DNA of 62,553 nucleotides from Pseudomonas lactucae (GTDB taxonomy: Bacteria; Pseudomonadota; Gammaproteobacteria; Pseudomonadales; Pseudomonadaceae). Position 1 is the first letter of the stretch. Every line of letters begins with the position of its first letter. Below the pieces are notes generated by a model. That model made no database searches. It was not told the origin of the DNA and was given only the letters and a program-made list of their open reading frames with translations. This document shows positions 28,408-37,961 of the stretch, piece after piece. The DNA lies in NCBI RefSeq assembly GCF_016937615.1, contig NZ_JAFHKI010000045.1:1-62553 (forward strand), given 5' to 3'. Made by a program: the position numbers and the translations under genes.

Positions 28408-30010
28408 TTATGGGGTGATACTGACGCCCGAGAACACGTTGCGGCCGAAGGGGCTGACTTTGAACCCTTCGACTTTGGCGCTTAACGGCTGGTTGACCGT
28501 TGAGTGGGCGACAGGCGTGATCGGCACTTGCTGCTTGAGCAATTGCTGCGCCTGTTTGTAGAGAACAGTCCGTTGTTCGCGGTCGGTGACGACCTTGGCT
28601 TGCTTGATCAGCTTGTCGTACGCCGGGTCACACCACATGGAGTAGTTGTTTCCGCCGATGGCGTCGCAGCTGTAGAGGGTGCCCAGCCAGTTGTCCGGAT
28701 CACCATTGTCGCCGGTCCAGCCGATCAGGCTGATGTCGTGCTCACCGTTCTTGGTGCGCTTGATGTACTCGCCCCACTCGTAGCTGACGATCTTCACTTT
28801 CAGGCCGATTTTGGCCCAATCGTTCTGCAGCATCTCGGCCATCAGCTTGGCGTTGGGGTTGTAGGGGCGTTGTACCGGCATCGCCCACAGGGTGATCTCG
28901 GTGCCTTCCTTCACGCCGGCGCCTTGAGCAGTTCCTTGGCTTTTTCCGGGTTGTAGGCCGCGTCCTTGATGGTGTCGTCGTAGGACCACTGGGTCGGCGG
29001 CATGGCGTTGACCGCCAGTTGCCCCGCGCCCTGGTACACGGCATTGAGGATGCTCTGCTTGTTCACCGCCATGTCCAGCGCCTGGCGTACTTCGAGCTGG
29101 TCGAAAGGCTTGTGGCGCACGTTGTAGGCGATGTAGCCAAGGTTGAAGCCGGGCTTGGTCAGCAGTTGCAGCTTCGGGTCGCCTTGAGCGCGTCGATGTC
29201 AGCCGGGCGCGGATGCAGGGTGATCTGGCATTCGCCGGCCTTGAGTTTCTGCACGCGCACCGAAGCGTCGGTGTTGATGGCGAAGATCAACTGATCGAGC
29301 TGGACTCGGCTCGGGTCCCAGTACTGTTTGTTGCCCGCATAACGGATCTGCGAGTCTTTCTGGTAGCGCTGAAACACGAACGGCCCCGTGCCGATCGGCT
29401 TCTGGTTGATGTCGCTGGGCTTGCCGTCCTTGAGCAACTGTTCGGCATATTCAGCCGACAGGATCGACGCAAAGCTCATGGCGATGTTCTGCACGAACGC
29501 GGCGTCCACCGTGTTGAGGGTCATCACCACGGTGTACGGGCCGGTCTTCTCGACCTTGGCGATGTTCTTGTTCAGGCTCATCCCGTTGAAGTACGGAAAC
29601 TCGGTGGGGTAGGCCTTACGAAACGGATGATCGGGGTCCAGCATGCGGTTGAAGGTGAACAGCACGTCGTCGGCATTGAAATCCCGCGTCGGCTTGAATT
29701 CCTTGTTGCTGTGGAACTTCACCCCTTCACGCAGGTGGAAGGTGTAGGTCAGGCCGTCTTCGGAAATGTCCCACTGGGTCGCCAGGCCAGGCACCACGTT
29801 GGTCGCGCCTTTTTCAAATTCGACCAGGCGGTTGTACAGCGGCTCGGCCGCATCGTTATCGGTGGCGGTGGTGTACTGCGCGGTATCAAAGCCCGCCGGG
29901 CTGCCTTCGGAGCAGAACACCAGGCTCTTTTTGTCGGCGGCCTGGCCCAGGGTGGCCACGGCCAGCAGGCTGGTGCCAAAAATAGCGGATAGAACGGAGG
30001 TATGGCGCAT
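28408..30010 (-). CDS. Dipeptide-type SBP family 5 binding protein, two frameshifts in this sequence
   Basis: Second DppA paralogue. The start MRHTSVLSAIFGTSLLAVA gives a signal peptide ending in LGQA. The body has SLVFCSEGSPAGFDTAQYTT, FNADDVLFTFNRML, GTGPFVFQRYQKDSQIRY and, near the C-terminus, GWTGDNGDPDNWLGTLYSC. The frame breaks near 29181 (ADPKLQL expected) and near 28920 (LLKAAGVKEG expected), each by one missing base. With both restored it is 534 residues, matching the other paralogues. It lies between opdP and a third paralogue on the same strand. Ligand range is unknown; the paralogues probably cover different dipeptides. Confidence 0.88.
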
Positions 30011-30283
30011 GACGATCCCGATCCTTGTTTGTAGTTGTCATCAGTGAGCAATCACCCTGCCTTTCGGACAGGGCGACATCACTGATCCCACGCACGGCAA
30101 GTGCCTTTCCTAAGTTGGCTCCTCTGCTGTCCTACAACGTTAGGAGTCGTGGACTTCGCAGTAAATGCGCCAAAATGGATTGACCTTGTAGGCAACGGGA
30201 CCGTTTGTCGCAGTTCGTTGCTGTAGGACGCAGCTACTGCGAGTGTGGTCCGTTTCCTACGGTCAAGGCGGATGCAATAACGG
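30011..30283. other. Intergenic region between two dipeptide-binding protein genes
   Basis: The 305-base gap has no credible gene. It holds inverted sequences (GTCCTACAAC at 30129 and GTTGCTGTAGGAC near 30217) that could form a hairpin. It probably carries the promoter of the downstream binding-protein gene, but no clear hexamers were found. The P. aeruginosa locus has the peptidase/regulator pair mdpA-psdR at a comparable place; nothing like it is present here. Confidence 0.5.
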
Positions 30284-30306
30284 CGACGTTTATGAAACGT
30301 CGCCGC
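30284..30306 (-). terminator. Hairpin after the third binding-protein gene
   Basis: GGCGACGTTT/AAACGTCGCC perfect 10-bp stem with a 3-base loop, nine bases past the stop on the minus strand. The following T run is weak, so termination may be partial and allow read-through into the next paralogue. Confidence 0.6.
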
Positions 30307-30315
30307 CAATGATCC

Positions 30316-31944
30316 TTACTTGCCGCTAACGCTGACGCCGTAGAAGGAGTTCAAGCCAAACGGGCTGATCTTGAAGTCCTGCACGGTGTTACGCATGGGT
30401 TGATACACCGTCGAGTGCGCGATAGGTGTCATCGGGACTGCATCTTTGAGGATATGTTGCGCCTGCTTGTACAGCTCGGTGCGTTTGGCGACATCCGACG
30501 TAGCCTTGGCTTCTTTCACGATGCCGTCGAATTTTTTGTCGCACCATTTGGAGAAGTTGTTACCGGCCAGCGAGTCGCAGCCGAACAGCACGTTCAGCCA
30601 GTTATCCGGGTCACCATTGTCGCCGCTCCAGCCAATGATCATGGCCTGGTTCTCGCCGCCTTTGGAGCGCTTGATGTACTCGCCCCATTCGTAGCTGGTG
30701 ATCTTGACCTTCAGGCCGATCTTGGACCAGTCGTTCTGCAGCATTTCAGCCATCAGCTTGGCGTTCGGGTTGTACGGACGCTGAACCGGCATGGCCCACA
30801 GCACAATCTCGGTGCCTTCCTTGACGCCGGCTTCCTTGAGCAGCGCCTTGGCTTTTTCAGGGTCGTACTTGGCGTCCTTGATGGTGGTGTCATAAGACCA
30901 TTGGGTCGGTGGCATGGCATTGACGGCCAGTTGGCCGGCGCCCTGGTACACGGAATCGATGATTTGCTGCTTGTTCACCGACATGTCCAGCGCCTGGCGT
31001 ACGCGCAGGTCAGCCAGTGGGTTTGGCTGGTCGCTGCCCTTGATCTTGTCCATGACGTTGTAGGCAACGTAGCCCAGGTTGAAACCGGCCTGGTTCGGCA
31101 GTTTCAGGTCCTTGTCCTCACCCAGCGCCTTCAGGTCGGCCGGACGTGGGAACAGGGTGATCTGGCATTCGTTTTTCTTGAGCTTCTGGATGCGCACCGA
31201 CGGGTCGGTGGTGATGGCGAAGATCAGGTTGTCGATCTTCACGTCTTCAGGCTTCCAGTAGTCCTTGTTGCCGGTGTAACGAATATTGGAGTCTTTCTGG
31301 TAGCTCTTGAACACGAACGGGCCGGTGCCGATCGGCTTCTGGTTGATGTCCTGCGGCGTGCCGTTTTTCAGAAGCTGGGCGGCATATTCGGCCGACTGGA
31401 TCGACGCGAAGCTCATGGCCAGGTTCTGGATGAACGCGGCGTCCACGGTGCCAAGGGTGAACTTGACGGTGTGGGCATCGACTTTCTCGATGTTCTTGAT
31501 GTTGGTGTCCATCCCCATGTCCGTGAAGTACGGGAACTCGGTGGGGTATGCCTTACGGAATGGATCGTCTTTGTTGATCATTCGGTTGAAGGTGAACAGC
31601 ACGTCGTCAGCCGAGAATTCACGAGTCGGCTTGAAATACGGGGTGGTGTGGAACTTGACGCCTTCGCGCAGATGGAAGGTGTACGTCAGGCCATCCGGAG
31701 ATACGTCCCAGCGGGTGGCCAGGCCAGGAACCACGGCGGTGCCGCCACGTTCGAACTGGCTCAGGCGGTTGAACATGGTTTCGGCCGAGGCATCGAAGTC
31801 TGTTCCGGTGGTGTACTGGCCTGGATCAAAACCGGCCGGGCTCCCTTCGGAGCAGAACACCAGGTTAGTTGCCGCGTGGGCAAAAGGGGCCGCGGCCAAA
31901 AGGCCCGCGCTCACTAATAACGGAAGGACTGCGTGTTTAAGCAT
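30316..31944 (-). CDS. Dipeptide-type SBP family 5 binding protein
   Basis: Third DppA paralogue, 542 residues and intact. MLKHAVLPLLVSAGLLAAAP with FAHAA is the signal peptide; the start at 31944 is chosen for this. It shares NLVFCSEGSPAGFDPGQYTTGTD, FSADDVLFTFNRMINKDDPFRKAYP and GWSGDNGDPDNWLNVLFGCD with its neighbours (each shown in part). Compared with the paralogue at 28408 it adds an insertion around GEDKDLKLPN and YNVMDKIKGSDQPNPLADL. It belongs to the dpp gene run and probably widens the peptide range of the shared DppBCDF channel. Confidence 0.9.
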   Translation of the reverse strand: MLKHAVLPLLVSAGLLAAAPFAHAATNLVFCSEGSPAGFDPGQYTTGTDFDASAETMFNRLSQFERGGTAVVPGLATRWDVSPDGLTYTFHLREGVKFHTTPYFKPTREFSADDVLFTFNRMINKDDPFRKAYPTEFPYFTDMGMDTNIKNIEKVDAHTVKFTLGTVDAAFIQNLAMSFASIQSAEYAAQLLKNGTPQDINQKPIGTGPFVFKSYQKDSNIRYTGNKDYWKPEDVKIDNLIFAITTDPSVRIQKLKKNECQITLFPRPADLKALGEDKDLKLPNQAGFNLGYVAYNVMDKIKGSDQPNPLADLRVRQALDMSVNKQQIIDSVYQGAGQLAVNAMPPTQWSYDTTIKDAKYDPEKAKALLKEAGVKEGTEIVLWAMPVQRPYNPNAKLMAEMLQNDWSKIGLKVKITSYEWGEYIKRSKGGENQAMIIGWSGDNGDPDNWLNVLFGCDSLAGNNFSKWCDKKFDGIVKEAKATSDVAKRTELYKQAQHILKDAVPMTPIAHSTVYQPMRNTVQDFKISPFGLNSFYGVSVSGK

Positions 31945-32154
31945 GTTGGCCTCATGATTTGTTGTCATTTTTGGTGGTGAGGGCGACCTCGTGAGTCGGC
32001 CTGCGGATACTTATGCAGGCGCCATACCCATTGCAAGATGCTGAACCGCTGCAAGGCTCAAAGAGTGGTACGAACGTACAGGAATGTCGCAATTATGAAA
32101 CTTTCGACATATTTACATATATTTTGAGGGTTTTTTAGGTGCAATGGTCGCACC

Positions 32155-32196
32155 AAAACGGCCCGACCGAGGCGTCTGGCGCACTCGGTTGGGGCG
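32155..32196 (-). terminator. Terminator after the fourth binding-protein gene
   Basis: CCCAACCGAG pairs with CTCGGTCGGG (one G-U pair) around an unpaired centre, and the minus strand then reads CCGTTTTGG. It lies just past the stop at 32203. Its T run is short. Confidence 0.6.
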
Positions 32197-32202
32197 TTCT
32201 TG

Positions 32203-33803
32203 TTACTTCTCCAGACTCACTCCATAGAACGGCGTCAGCCCGAAGGGGCTGATTTTGAAATTTTTCACTTCCTTTCGTAACGGCTGGAAAACCGTCGAGT
32301 TCGCAATAGGCGTTATAGGCACTTGTTCCTTAAGGATTTTTTGCGCCTGTTGATACCACTTGATGCGCTGCTCGCGGTCGCTGCCGAGCTTGGCCTGCTG
32401 CACCAGTGCGTCGTAGGCCGGGTTACACCATTTGGCGTAGTTGCTGCCCTTGACCGCGGCACAACTGTAGAGCACGCCGAGCCAGTTATCCGGGTCGCCG
32501 TTGTCGCCGGTCCAGCCGTAAATCATGGCGTCATGCTCGCCGTTTTTGGCGCGCTTGATGTATTCGCCCCACTCATAGCTGACGATGTTGGCCTTGATGC
32601 CAACCTTTTCCCAGTCCTGCTGGATCATCTGCGCCGACATGCGTGCATTCGGGTTGGACGCGCGCTGTACGGTCATTGCCCACAGGTTGATGGTGGTTCC
32701 CGGTGCAACCCCTGCTTCTTTTAGTAGCGCCCTGGCCTTGGTCGGGTCGTGGGGCGCGTCCTTGATGCTGGGGTCATAAGACCACTGCGCCGGTGGCAGG
32801 GCGTTCTGCGCCAATTGTCCGGCGCCTTGGTACACCGCCTTGATAATCGCCGGTTTATCGATGGCCATGTCCAGGGCCTGGCGCACCTTGAGCTGGTCCA
32901 GCGGCGGGTGGGTCACGTTGTAGGCCAAAAAGCCCAGGTTGAAGCCGGCTTGTTGCAGCACGCGCAGGTTGGGGTCCTGTTTCATCACCTCGATGTCGGC
33001 CGGGCGTGGATAACCGCTGACCTGGCACTCGCCAGCCTTGAGTTTTTGCAGGCGCGAGGCGGCGTCCGGGGTGATGGCGAACACCAGGTTGTCGAGTTTC
33101 ACATCCTCGGGTTTCCAATACTGTTTATTGGCGACGTAGCGAATCTGCGAATCCTTCTGGTAACGCTTGAACACGAAGGGGCCGGTGCCTACCGGCTTCT
33201 GGTTGATGTCTTCGGCTTTACCCTGGCGCAGTAATTGGGCGGCGTATTCGGCGGACTGTACCGAGGCGAAGCTCATGGCCAGGTTTTGCACGAACGAGGC
33301 ATCCACGTTGTTGAGGTTGAAGCGCACGCTGTGCTCGTCGAGTTTTTCGACGCTCTTGATCGTAGTGTTCAGGCCCATATCGGTGAAGTACGGCGACTCG
33401 GACGGGTAGGCCTTGCGAAACGGGCTTTGAGCATCCAGCAGGCGATTGAAGGTGAACAGCACATCATCGGCGTTGAAGTCGCGCGTGGGGGTGAAGAAGT
33501 CGGTGGTATGAAACTTGACGCCCTCGCGCAGGTGGAAGGTATACGCCAGACCATCGTTGGACACCTCCCAGTTCGTCGACAGGCCAGGCTCGACCTCGGT
33601 GCCGCCGCGCTTGAACTGAGTCAGGCGGTTGAACACGGTTTCGGCGGAGGCATCGAAGTCGGTGCCGCTGGTGTACTGGCTGGGGTCAAGCCGGCGGGGC
33701 TGGCTTCGGAGCAGTAGACCAGGGTACTCGCTGCCTGGGCGATCGGCATGAAAGCCAACAGGCCGGCAGCGAGGATGAGCGGTTTTAAGGCGATTCTTTC
33801 CAT
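32203..33803 (-). CDS. Dipeptide-type SBP family 5 binding protein, frameshifted in this sequence
   Basis: Fourth DppA paralogue and the most distal in the run. The true start MERIALKPLILAAGLL at 33803 (AGGGG upstream) gives a signal peptide ending at AQAA and STLVYCSEASPAGF. A base is missing near 33687, where GGCTTCGACCCC reads GGCTTGACCCC. The downstream frame then continues DPSQYTSGTDFDASAETVF to the stop. Restored length is 533 residues. Conserved blocks are FNADDVLFTFNRLL, GTGPFVFKRYQKDSQIRY and GWTGDNGDPDNWLGVLYSC. The reading from 33843 has a scrambled N-terminus and is not real. Confidence 0.88.
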
Positions 33804-33843
33804 AAAGACCCCTGAAGTGGCAGGCATGTATAAAGCTGCCCAA

Positions 33844-33871
33844 ACGAAAACGCGGTTACCGAGGGTACCGC
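33844..33871 (-). terminator. Terminator after the 946-residue effector-like gene
   Basis: GCGGTACC/GGTAACCGC stem (one bulged base) with a 3-base loop, followed on the minus strand by GTTTTCGTTT, 28 bases past the stop. Confidence 0.7.
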
Positions 33872-33899
33872 CGTTCAGGTTCGTCAGGTAGTCGGGGTT

Positions 33900-36740
33900 T
33901 TATTTCAGGTCAGTAATCACCGAAGCGCTCAGCGTAAAGGGGGCTTTTTTCTCGATGGTGTAAGGGTTGGCATCGCCGTCCAGTACGTTGCTTTCGGTAA
34001 TCCGGAAGCTTCTTTGCGCAGTGATCTCCATATCGGGAATCACGGTGGCGTCCTTGTCCAGGTCGAGCAACGTCATCTGAGCATCAAATTGGACGTGGGC
34101 CTCATTGGTCAGCGGATCGTAGGTGATGACGTAGTGCGTGTCCTTGCCTTTGAAGCCCACATGATCTTGCAGTTGGTTCATTTTCAACTCAACCGATGTG
34201 GGGGCGACACTGCCCTGGTGAGCGACTTCGGAGATGCGCGAACGCAATGCAGGGTTGGGAATCGCCTCCTCGAACTGCTTCAAACGCTTGTGCAACGTCT
34301 CGCCATCAGCGCTGCCGGTACCGTCCAACTCCAGTGTGGTGTAACCATCAGGTTGTTTTATCCGCACGGTATAACGGTCACGGTTCAAATCCTTGATAAA
34401 ATTGGGCGAGTAGTCCGTGGTGCTGTGTTCGTTGGGTTGTGCTTTCTCACTTGGATAAACCTCGAAGTTGTCTTCCTGGACGGTCCAGGAAGCGGTCAGT
34501 TTGCTTTTGAGGCGGCCGGCGTCTTCAAAGTTGCTCACTGATGTTTCATAGGCGGTATTGTTATTGTTGTCTCGGAAGACCTCGTCAAATTTCTCGGCGC
34601 CATCCATTTTTTTATTGTCCAGGGTTACAAACCCGTCTGACATTTTTGGTGGTGTCTTCGGGGCGTCACTGGGCGTTGGCGACACCGGGCGCTTCCCTGG
34701 CCATTTTATGCCGCCGTCGCCACTGACCGCCTTCCACTGCCCATTACCTTTGGTATGGACCGTCAGTACCGGCTTCCGGGTTTTTGGGGCGATAATTTGC
34801 GTGTAATTGTCACTGAGTTTGAAGTCACTTCTGATCTCATACACATTGCTGGCGCCAGTGGTGTCGGTGTAGCGGATAAACCATTTATCTTCGTGGGAGA
34901 GCGGATCCTTGACCTGGTAAATGCCTTTCGCGTTGGGTTTGACATCTTTGATGAGCCCCTCGCCGTTCGGCACTGCGTACCCGCTGATATTCCCCGCCTG
35001 GCTGGGGCGTAGCGGGTTGACTAAAGGCTCTACTAACGGGGGCTTGCTCTGATGGGTGCCGCCGCCTTCCTTTGGTGCTTGAACTTCACCAGAGTCGGGA
35101 GAAACCTTGGGTGTGCGTACGAATTCAAAATCGGCGGTCTGCGGATTATATTTCCAGCCATAGCTTTGGGGGGCGGGATGCAGGACGGAAGATTCTCCGA
35201 GCCCAGCGTCAATACCCGCCGTCGCAATTTCGTGCGCCAGTTGCAGCCCCGCCAGTACCGCCCCGGAAGCGCCTCCAACTCGATCTTGAGCTGTCATGCC
35301 GTAGAGAGCGTCATGAACGCCGAAGACTATATTGCCTGCAGAGCCCACTACAGGCACATAACCGAAGGTTTTGTTCCAAACGCCCTCGGCGGCTTTCCAG
35401 CGTTGCGGGCCGGCGCCAAATACCTGGGTTTGGTCAGACCATGTAGCGTTTTTAGCGTTTTGTTTCTGGAACTGTGAGGCAATGTTGCTCAGATTGTCAT
35501 ACTTTAAACGATACGCGCTACCGCGCGCGTTCGTGTAGTTGAAAGTTTGACGAACATGTACGTCTTGATCCTTTAGAAAGTTTTGATAGCCAGGGTAAGT
35601 GGCTGCATTGCTGGCTATCAGGTTGTCGAGAACGTAGTGTGCGGCTGGCCAATGACTGTCCTTTCCTCCCTGCGTATCTGAGGCATTGAAACTGCTTAGC
35701 AAATTATTGCGATTATTTTTGGCCCAGTCGGCAAAACTGTTGTCCCCTGTTACTTCACTGATGGCGCCGTTCTTTAAGTCGATCATCACCCCCTCGTTGG
35801 GGCGGTGATTGTAATCGCCCTTATAAGGGAAGAACGGAATAAATGCGTACCCTGCCAACGGATAGCCATATATGTTGGGAATGATGACTTGCCCGTTGTT
35901 TTCGAGTGTACGATTGATTGCATCTTGAGCTGCCGTGCTTAGTTGCTCAACGTTTTCGCGATTTTCCCGGAAATTTTGCAAAGCTCCCCTTAAGACATAG
36001 GCGTCTGCTTTGCCCGAGCGTTGTGCCAGTTCCCCCGAAGTCTCGCGCATTGGCGAGGATATTTCAGACTCCCAACGGCCTTGGAGTTTCTTGCCCAGTG
36101 CGCCCAGATCCCGGATTTTACTCGCGTCTTTTGACTCGATATGCATGAAATTGAAATTGATCGGGCCGCCTCGGAAGGGCTTGTCGTGTTCAAGTACACC
36201 CGCTGCAATTTCCCATGCGGCGTAGGTGCGCGTGGTTTGGTCGCTCAAGTGAAGAGAGTTCGAAACTCCGCCGACGTCGGTGTTGAAGGTTACCGTGAAT
36301 GTTTCATTAGGATCGTATCCGGCGGCCAATAGACCACCACTGAAGTAGCCAGAGGGCTCCATGAACTGACGTGCGTTTTGAAATTTAACGTTTCTCTCGC
36401 CTTCGCTGCCGCTTTCGATGTTACCGACCAGCGACTTTACGCGATTGGCGTAGGCGTCGATACGTTGCTCCCGCTCTCGTATGGTATAGCTCGAGGTCGG
36501 TAGGGAGGGAGGGTTTGTTCCATAGATTGTCGCTTTATAGGCATCGCCTACGGGGGTGTCTGACCGCGTGGAAGATCGGGCGTGTCCTGCGTCAACCGTT
36601 GAGGTGTTCGAGTTGCTCTGCGCTTGCGACAAAGTTTTTTGATGAGGAGACGAGGTATCAAGGACGTGAAGGTGGCGATTAGGCGCGGGCGTTTGAGTGG
36701 CGGTTGCAGAGAGGGGCGAGGAAAGTGGCATTATATTCAT
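33900..36740 (-). CDS. Large Ser/Thr-rich toxin- or effector-like protein of unknown function
   Basis: A 946-residue protein I cannot place in a defined enzyme family. The first 75 residues are rich in Ser, Thr, Gln and Pro and low in hydrophobic residues, as in many type III effectors. There is no classical signal peptide. A hydrophobic hairpin (FGYVPVVGSAGNIVFGVHDA and GASGAVLAGLQLAHEIATAG) lies near residues 455-510 and could insert into a membrane. A block near residue 595-700 (PSQAGNISGYAVPNGEG, GIYQVKD, WFIRYTDTTG, VYEIRSDF, GQWKAVSGDGG) resembles a module I recall from large Pseudomonas dermonecrotic-toxin-like proteins. That link is from memory and is weak. The coding sequence is visibly AT-richer than its neighbours. 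The gene is single, with its own terminator, between a SIMPL gene and the dpp genes, so it looks acquired. Start: first ATG of MNIMPLSS; the second at codon 4 is equally possible. Confidence 0.75.
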   Translation of the reverse strand: MNIMPLSSPLSATATQTPAPNRHLHVLDTSSPHQKTLSQAQSNSNTSTVDAGHARSSTRSDTPVGDAYKATIYGTNPPSLPTSSYTIREREQRIDAYANRVKSLVGNIESGSEGERNVKFQNARQFMEPSGYFSGGLLAAGYDPNETFTVTFNTDVGGVSNSLHLSDQTTRTYAAWEIAAGVLEHDKPFRGGPINFNFMHIESKDASKIRDLGALGKKLQGRWESEISSPMRETSGELAQRSGKADAYVLRGALQNFRENRENVEQLSTAAQDAINRTLENNGQVIIPNIYGYPLAGYAFIPFFPYKGDYNHRPNEGVMIDLKNGAISEVTGDNSFADWAKNNRNNLLSSFNASDTQGGKDSHWPAAHYVLDNLIASNAATYPGYQNFLKDQDVHVRQTFNYTNARGSAYRLKYDNLSNIASQFQKQNAKNATWSDQTQVFGAGPQRWKAAEGVWNKTFGYVPVVGSAGNIVFGVHDALYGMTAQDRVGGASGAVLAGLQLAHEIATAGIDAGLGESSVLHPAPQSYGWKYNPQTADFEFVRTPKVSPDSGEVQAPKEGGGTHQSKPPLVEPLVNPLRPSQAGNISGYAVPNGEGLIKDVKPNAKGIYQVKDPLSHEDKWFIRYTDTTGASNVYEIRSDFKLSDNYTQIIAPKTRKPVLTVHTKGNGQWKAVSGDGGIKWPGKRPVSPTPSDAPKTPPKMSDGFVTLDNKKMDGAEKFDEVFRDNNNNTAYETSVSNFEDAGRLKSKLTASWTVQEDNFEVYPSEKAQPNEHSTTDYSPNFIKDLNRDRYTVRIKQPDGYTTLELDGTGSADGETLHKRLKQFEEAIPNPALRSRISEVAHQGSVAPTSVELKMNQLQDHVGFKGKDTHYVITYDPLTNEAHVQFDAQMTLLDLDKDATVIPDMEITAQRSFRITESNVLDGDANPYTIEKKAPFTLSASVITDLK

Positions 36741-36992
36741 TGTGAGCTCATTAATATGGATTCATAACAATCATTCGTTCATTTAAGCGCAATAATGTTG
36801 GGTGTCCGTACTCTGATTTCGCTCCGTTTTAATCCGTTGCCATGGGGTAGGTGCGACGTTAACTAGTGGGGCTAACTTAGTGCGCATTACTGAGTGGTTG
36901 TTCAGGGTGGAAAGTTCCGGCTTAACACAGGCAATAGGCGTTAAATTTAATGTGGTAAATTTTACTTGAAGACTAATAGGAGAGTTGAGGGG
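36741..36992. other. Intergenic region upstream of the effector-like gene
   Basis: The 305-base gap between the effector-like gene and the SIMPL gene is AT-rich. It should hold the effector promoter, but no convincing -35/-10 pair or Hrp box (GGAAC...CCAC) was seen. A 70-codon minus-strand reading frame (36783-36995) overlaps the SIMPL terminator and has no coding features. Confidence 0.5.
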
Positions 36993-37026
36993 CAAAAAAA
37001 ATGGCGCAAACCTTCGAGGTTGCGCC
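36993..37026 (-). terminator. Terminator after the SIMPL gene
   Basis: GGCGCAACC/GGTTTGCGCC stem (one bulged base) with a 5-base loop, then eight T on the minus strand, 20 bases past the stop. Confidence 0.92.
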
Positions 37027-37045
37027 GTTTGTTATTAAAAAAAGA

Positions 37046-37756
37046 CTATTGCAGCACTTCAATCACGCCATCAGCGGTCATGTTTACCTTGCTGGTACCG
37101 GCTTCCACGTCCGGCGTCGGCGCTGAATCCATCGCCGCGGCTTTCATCATCATTGCGCCGCGCTCATAGGGCTGCGGGTAACCATTGCTATTGAAGTTCA
37201 GGTTGACGATCTTGTAACCCTTGCCGCCGAGTGCATCGGTGGCCAGTTGCGCGCGAGCCTTGAACGCGGCAACCGCGTCCTTGAGCAGCGCATCTTCGCT
37301 GGCCTTGCGCGTGGCGTCGGCGATGGCGAAGTCCATGTTTTGCATTTTCAGGGTGTTCAGCAGTTCGCCGGTCAGTTTGGACAGCGCCGGGAAGTCCGCG
37401 CTTTCCAGGCGCAGTTCGGCGCGTTCACGCCAACCGGTGATCTTCTGGCTCTTGTTGTCGTAGATCGGATAACTGTTGCGGCTGCCCTGGCGCAGGGTCA
37501 CGCCCTTGACTTCACGGGCCTGGCCCAGGGCCTGGTTCATCGCGGTGGTGATTTCGGCGGCGAGCTTGGCCGGGTCGGCATTTTGCGACTCGGTGTAGAG
37601 GGTGACGATCATCTTGTCGCGGGCCACTTCCTGGCTGACTTCGGCGCGCAGAGATATCTGGTTGTAATGCAGCTCATCGGCGGCCAATGCCGGAAGGCTG
37701 GTCAGGGTGCCGATGCTGAAGGCGATAACGGCTGCGCTGCGAGTGAAACGAGACAT
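37046..37756 (-). CDS. SIMPL-domain periplasmic protein (DUF541)
   Basis: A 236-residue exported protein with a signal peptide (cleavage after LPALAA). The body matches the SIMPL (DUF541) pattern: VSQEVARDKMIVTLYTE at the first strand, repeated ...AGV/G-like helices, NLNFNSNGYPQPYERGAMMM near residue 190, and a final VNMTADGVIEV strand. Family members (BP26, YggE) form oligomeric rings and have been linked to oxidative stress, but the reaction is unknown. Divergent from roxS and followed by a strong terminator. I recall a comparable gene next to roxS in P. aeruginosa. Confidence 0.85.
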   Translation of the reverse strand: MSRFTRSAAVIAFSIGTLTSLPALAADELHYNQISLRAEVSQEVARDKMIVTLYTESQNADPAKLAAEITTAMNQALGQAREVKGVTLRQGSRNSYPIYDNKSQKITGWRERAELRLESADFPALSKLTGELLNTLKMQNMDFAIADATRKASEDALLKDAVAAFKARAQLATDALGGKGYKIVNLNFNSNGYPQPYERGAMMMKAAAMDSAPTPDVEAGTSKVNMTADGVIEVLQ

Positions 37757-37961
37757 GGAAGCTCCTTGAGGTTATTCGTATCGGTATGACTGTAGACGGT
37801 GGGAGTGGGTTCTTCGGGTTTACACATCACCTACAAAATGTCGTGGTGCCGACGAGCGGTCATTTGCGCGGACTGCGTCAAAGAGCCACACGCGCCGTGC
37901 CGGCGTGTCTGCTTCGTTTATACTCCTGCCGATCCGCCAGCAGCGCCCACCGGGAGAGCTC

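Noticed and set aside
31945..32154. Possible sigma-54 promoter (TGGC...TGC) upstream of the third binding protein
   Set aside because: The GG and GC doublets are too close together (about five bases, not ten).
36783..36995. A 70-codon minus-strand frame between the SIMPL and effector-like genes
   Set aside because: It begins within the SIMPL terminator, has no ribosome site and no recognisable features.
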